Below are positions 53,325 to 55,487 of a stretch of 55,487 bases of DNA, piece by piece. The position numbers were made by a program, and so were the translations under genes. The notes beneath the pieces are model-generated. The model saw only the letters and a list, made by a program, of their open reading frames with translations. It ran no database searches and was not told the origin of the DNA. Source of the DNA: Pseudomonadota bacterium (GTDB taxonomy: Bacteria; Pseudomonadota; Gammaproteobacteria; Xanthomonadales; Xanthomonadaceae); the NCBI GenBank assembly GCA_018240435.1, contig JAFEFT010000025.1, positions 1-55,487 on the forward strand, read 5' to 3'. Position 1 is the first letter of the stretch; each line of letters starts with the position of its first letter.

Positions 53325-53479
53325 AGTGCCTCCAAGGGGAAATGTGTCAGGGTGAAATCTGTTACTCTTGACTGATGGTGTCAATAAATTTAAAATTTTT
53401 TCCCTATTCTGACGTGAATGCAGCTCAATCCCTGACGTGTTGTTAGGGTATAGTTCAATCTGACACGCAACGGACCGAC
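53325..53479. promoter_or_regulatory. res: Probable res site and promoter region between tnpR and antiporter gene
   Basis: A 155-bp interval, markedly AT-richer than tnpR, with several TGTCA/TGACA-type half sites: TGTCAGGG and CTTGAC near 53346-53374, TGTCAATAAA and TCTGACG near 53379-53414, and CTGACGTG and CTGACACG near 53432-53466. Spacing is compatible with three resolvase subsites. The exact subsites are not assigned. Confidence 0.55.
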
Positions 53480-54736
53480 ATGGCAACAAGCATCCAATGG
53501 CTAGCCGCGATTCTTTTTGGCTTGGCCATTATTCACACATTTTCGACCAAGTTCTTTGAGCATCTTGCCCATCGCCAACCGGCACACGCTGGGTTGTGGC
53601 ATTTGCTTGGTGAAGTAGAGGTGGTCTTTGGATTCTGGGCATTGGTTCTCGTTGTCGCCATATTTGCAATGGAGGGCAAAGAGTCAGCGGTCGCGTATGT
53701 GCGTTCACGCAATTTCACCGAGCCGGTATTCGTGTTCGCGATCATGGTGGTAGCAGGTACTCGTCCCATACTGGAAACAGCGATGGCCGCAGTTGGTCTG
53801 CTGGCAAAAGCTATTCCATTGCGGGGCAGCATCGGGTTCTACTTTGTCGTGATTTCCATTGGGCCGCTGCTCGGATCATTTATTACCGAGCCTGCGGCGA
53901 TGACGCTCTCGGCACTGATTCTTTCCCGACGTATTTTTGAGCACCTGGTATCAAATCGCCTGAAATACGTCACGCTCGGGGTTCTGTTCGTCAACATTTC
54001 TATTGGCGGCACGCTGACCCCGTTTGCGGCCCCTCCGGTATTGATGGTGGCCGAAAAGTGGCAATGGGACATCGCCTTCATGTTGAGCACTTTCGGCTGG
54101 AAGGCAGCCATCGCGGTATTCATCAATGCTCTTGGAGCGACAGTGCTTTTTCGTGGCGAGCTGATGGCGTTGGAGCCTACCGAAAATCAAGGGAAACGGA
54201 TGTCCGTTCCCTTCCCATTGGTATTGCTTCACTTTGCCTTTCTGGTAGGTCTGGTCTTTTTTGCCCATTACCCGAAAATAGTATTCGGCCTGATGTTGTT
54301 CTTTCTTGGCATTACCCACGCATATGAGCATTATCAAGACCGATTGATCCTGCGTGAGTCGCTTTTGGTCGCTTTTTTCCTTGCTGGACTGGTAGTTCTC
54401 GGTGGACAACAGCAATGGTGGCTGCAACCACTATTGATGAGCATGAACAGCGATCAAGTTTTCGTAGGTGCGACGCTTCTGACGGCATTTACCGATAACG
54501 CTGCGTTAACCTATCTCGGTTCGCTGGTTTCCGGACTGTCTGACGAATTTAAATTTGCTTTGGTTGCAGGCGCAGTTTCAGGTGGAGGACTTACGGTGAT
54601 TGCAAATGCCCCCAATCCTGCGGGTATTGCTATTTTGCGAGATCACTTCGATGAGGGTGCAATTAGTCCCGCGGGACTACTATTGGCTGCTTTGTGTCCG
54701 ACCATCATTGCCATGATGGTCTTTAGATTCTTATGA
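53480..54736 (+). CDS. Putative Na+/H+ antiporter family membrane protein
   Basis: A polytopic inner-membrane protein of 418 residues with about eleven helices, of the ArsB/NhaD-like ion transporter superfamily. The conserved halves contain GPLLGSFITEPAAMTLSALI and LLTAFTDNAALTYLGSLVSG, with Glu, Asp and Asn residues in broken helices, and GGGLTVIANAPNPAGI near the end. Proton-coupled cation exchange is the likely activity, but substrates are unproven. It starts the AT-richer cargo block of the second Tn3 element and is followed 25 bp later by the LapA-like gene. Confidence 0.75.
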   Translation: MATSIQWLAAILFGLAIIHTFSTKFFEHLAHRQPAHAGLWHLLGEVEVVFGFWALVLVVAIFAMEGKESAVAYVRSRNFTEPVFVFAIMVVAGTRPILETAMAAVGLLAKAIPLRGSIGFYFVVISIGPLLGSFITEPAAMTLSALILSRRIFEHLVSNRLKYVTLGVLFVNISIGGTLTPFAAPPVLMVAEKWQWDIAFMLSTFGWKAAIAVFINALGATVLFRGELMALEPTENQGKRMSVPFPLVLLHFAFLVGLVFFAHYPKIVFGLMLFFLGITHAYEHYQDRLILRESLLVAFFLAGLVVLGGQQQWWLQPLLMSMNSDQVFVGATLLTAFTDNAALTYLGSLVSGLSDEFKFALVAGAVSGGGLTVIANAPNPAGIAILRDHFDEGAISPAGLLLAALCPTIIAMMVFRFL

Positions 54737-54761
54737 ATCTCTGCCAGCCGGGAGATGTCAG

Positions 54762-55139
54762 ATGCAATTGAAATTGATCTTGATAATCATCATTGCTATT
54801 GGTGTGGCCGGATTTGCACTCCAAAATGTTGAACCGGTGTCAGTGTCACTCGCCATCTGGCACTTTGACGGCTCCCTATCCCTTGTATTATTGATCGTAT
54901 TTGGTCTTGGGGTATTAATCGCAGGACTGCTTTCTTCTCCAGCTCTTATCCGCAACCATTGGCGTGTCGGGCGGGCGAATCGTCGTATTACCCAGTTAGA
55001 GGGCATGATTGCTGAGCGGGATGAGCGTATTGCAGCCCTAAATGCCATACGGTCAGGACCCATAGTTGGCTCATCGGCCGGAGGTACCAATGCTTCCGAT
55101 AATCCGAACAATGCCTCGGCGGATCAATCACATGCATAA
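54762..55139 (+). CDS. LapA-domain (DUF1049) membrane protein
   Basis: A 125-residue protein with two membrane helices (LKLILIIIIAIGVAGFALQN and LVLLIVFGLGVLIAGLLSS). A coiled coil follows (RANRRITQLEGMIAERDERI) and a polar Ser/Asn-rich tail. The NVEPVSVSLAIW segment between the helices is the LapA-type signature. LapA proteins (LapA/LapB of E. coli) are linked to envelope homeostasis. The stop overlaps the MscS-like gene by 8 bp, so both belong to one operon with the antiporter. Confidence 0.8.
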   Translation: MQLKLILIIIIAIGVAGFALQNVEPVSVSLAIWHFDGSLSLVLLIVFGLGVLIAGLLSSPALIRNHWRVGRANRRITQLEGMIAERDERIAALNAIRSGPIVGSSAGGTNASDNPNNASADQSHA

Positions 55140-55487
55140 CGATTTCATCGTTCGCATCACTGGGATCTTCTCATATTACCAACTCGCTGATGAGCTTATT
55201 ACATTTCTCCAAAAATTGACATTTGCAGTGGTCGTTTTTTTTGGAATGATAATTCTAGGGCGATTAGTAAATCGCGTGGCTTTGCCGAAACTGCGTCACC
55301 ATCTCGACGATACAGCGGCGGCGATGATGCATGCTCTGATCAAGATGGTGTTCCTCACCATGGCAGTGCTTGCTGCTTTGAACGCTGCGGGCATTCAAAC
55401 GGGAACACTCCTCGCCTCTGCGGGGGTTCTCGGCCTGACCTTGGGATTTGCCCTCAAGGACACTTCGGTCGTTGTCAAGAAAGATGT
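55132..55487 (+). CDS. MscS-like mechanosensitive channel, 3'-truncated by window edge/repeat
   Basis: The frame opens MHNDFIVRITGIF and shows helices typical of small MscS channels. The pore segment NAAGIQTGTLLASAGVLGLT is followed by LGFALKDT. In the family the next residues should be LSN and a beta domain, but here the frame continues SVVVKKD from position 55466 on, exactly where the sequence becomes the inverted copy of 3-24. The gene is therefore probably interrupted at about 55465, not merely cut by the window. It is coupled to the LapA-like gene. Confidence 0.75.
   Translation, partial: MHNDFIVRITGIFSYYQLADELITFLQKLTFAVVVFFGMIILGRLVNRVALPKLRHHLDDTAAAMMHALIKMVFLTMAVLAALNAAGIQTGTLLASAGVLGLTLGFALKDTSVVVKKD
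55466..55487 (-). repeat. Right copy of the 22-bp inverted repeat bounding the window
   Basis: Exact reverse complement of positions 3-24. It coincides with the loss of MscS-family sequence in the last gene. It is probably the end of a mobile element present in inverted orientation on both sides. Confidence 0.75.

Noticed and set aside
1-55487. tRNA, rRNA or riboswitch genes
   Set aside because: I saw no cloverleaf with a conserved TTCGANNC arm at a plausible gene boundary, no rRNA-like sequence and no recognisable metal riboswitch; a covariance search would be decisive.

Overview
The window is GC-rich bacterial DNA, almost certainly from a gammaproteobacterium of the Xanthomonas/Stenotrophomonas/Lysobacter group. 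The copL-copA-copB-copM gene order is typical of that group, and the ars, czc, cus, mer and nickel/cobalt genes read as the cargo of a mobile metal-resistance island. Most of the window (about 2736-52591) looks like one very large Tn3-superfamily transposon of the Tn4651 type. At its left end a tyrosine recombinase (tnpS) and a KfrA-like coiled-coil DNA-binding protein (tnpT) are divergently transcribed around a recombination core. At its right end is the DDE transposase tnpA. Related inverted motifs lie at 2750-2772 and 52554-52576.

Layout. 3-2039: a 5'-truncated MmeI-like restriction/methylation enzyme. 2582-5014: transposon end, tnpS, resolution site, tnpT. 5226-9265: copper operon copLABM, followed by a broken gene, a KAP-type P-loop ATPase and a DUF5623-like gene. 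12793-15221: arsenic operon (leftward: arsR, arsI, two arsC, aquaglyceroporin; no arsB or acr3). 15250-15640: frameshifted paralogue of a small gene that is intact at 25014. 15890-24797: a Zur-type regulator, then a leftward zinc/cadmium/cobalt set (czcI-like, czcC, czcB, czcA, PII-like gene, two CDF transporters). 25014-31105: rightward copper/silver cusCBA. 31190-32997: a reduced mer locus (merR, merT, thioredoxin-like protein, Cys-rich protein; no merA). 33041-34336: RcnA/RcnR-type nickel/cobalt efflux with a clear operator.

The most unusual part is 34554-49093. A leftward three-gene operon (AAA ATPase, an unrecognised 221-residue protein, a PIN-domain protein) is split by an 11,958-bp insertion at 36092-48049. 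The insertion begins TGC, ends GCA, and is flanked by a 5-bp duplication (GCGGT at 36087-36091 and 48050-48054). Removing it with one copy of the duplication restores a 398-codon ATPase frame exactly. Both ends carry arrays of a YTGACC/GGTCAR motif with 21-23-bp period, three copies at the left and ten at the right. The insertion holds istA/istB of the IS21 family, a 2382-residue secreted SpvB/Rhs protein with a CdiA-CT-like toxin tail, its CdiI-like immunity gene, a membrane protein, and a divergent XRE/Ner-like regulator pair. It appears to be an IS21-type transposon that carries a polymorphic toxin and immunity module and controls itself in a phage-like way.

Beyond 52591 lies a second Tn3-family element: a tnpA cut after about 58 codons, an intact tnpR, a probable res region, and AT-richer cargo (Na+/H+ antiporter-like, LapA-like, and an MscS-like gene that runs off the window). 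The first and last 22 bases of interest (3-24 and 55466-55487) are exact inverted copies of each other. The window therefore begins and ends in the same repeat, and the MscS-like frame loses its family character exactly where that repeat starts.
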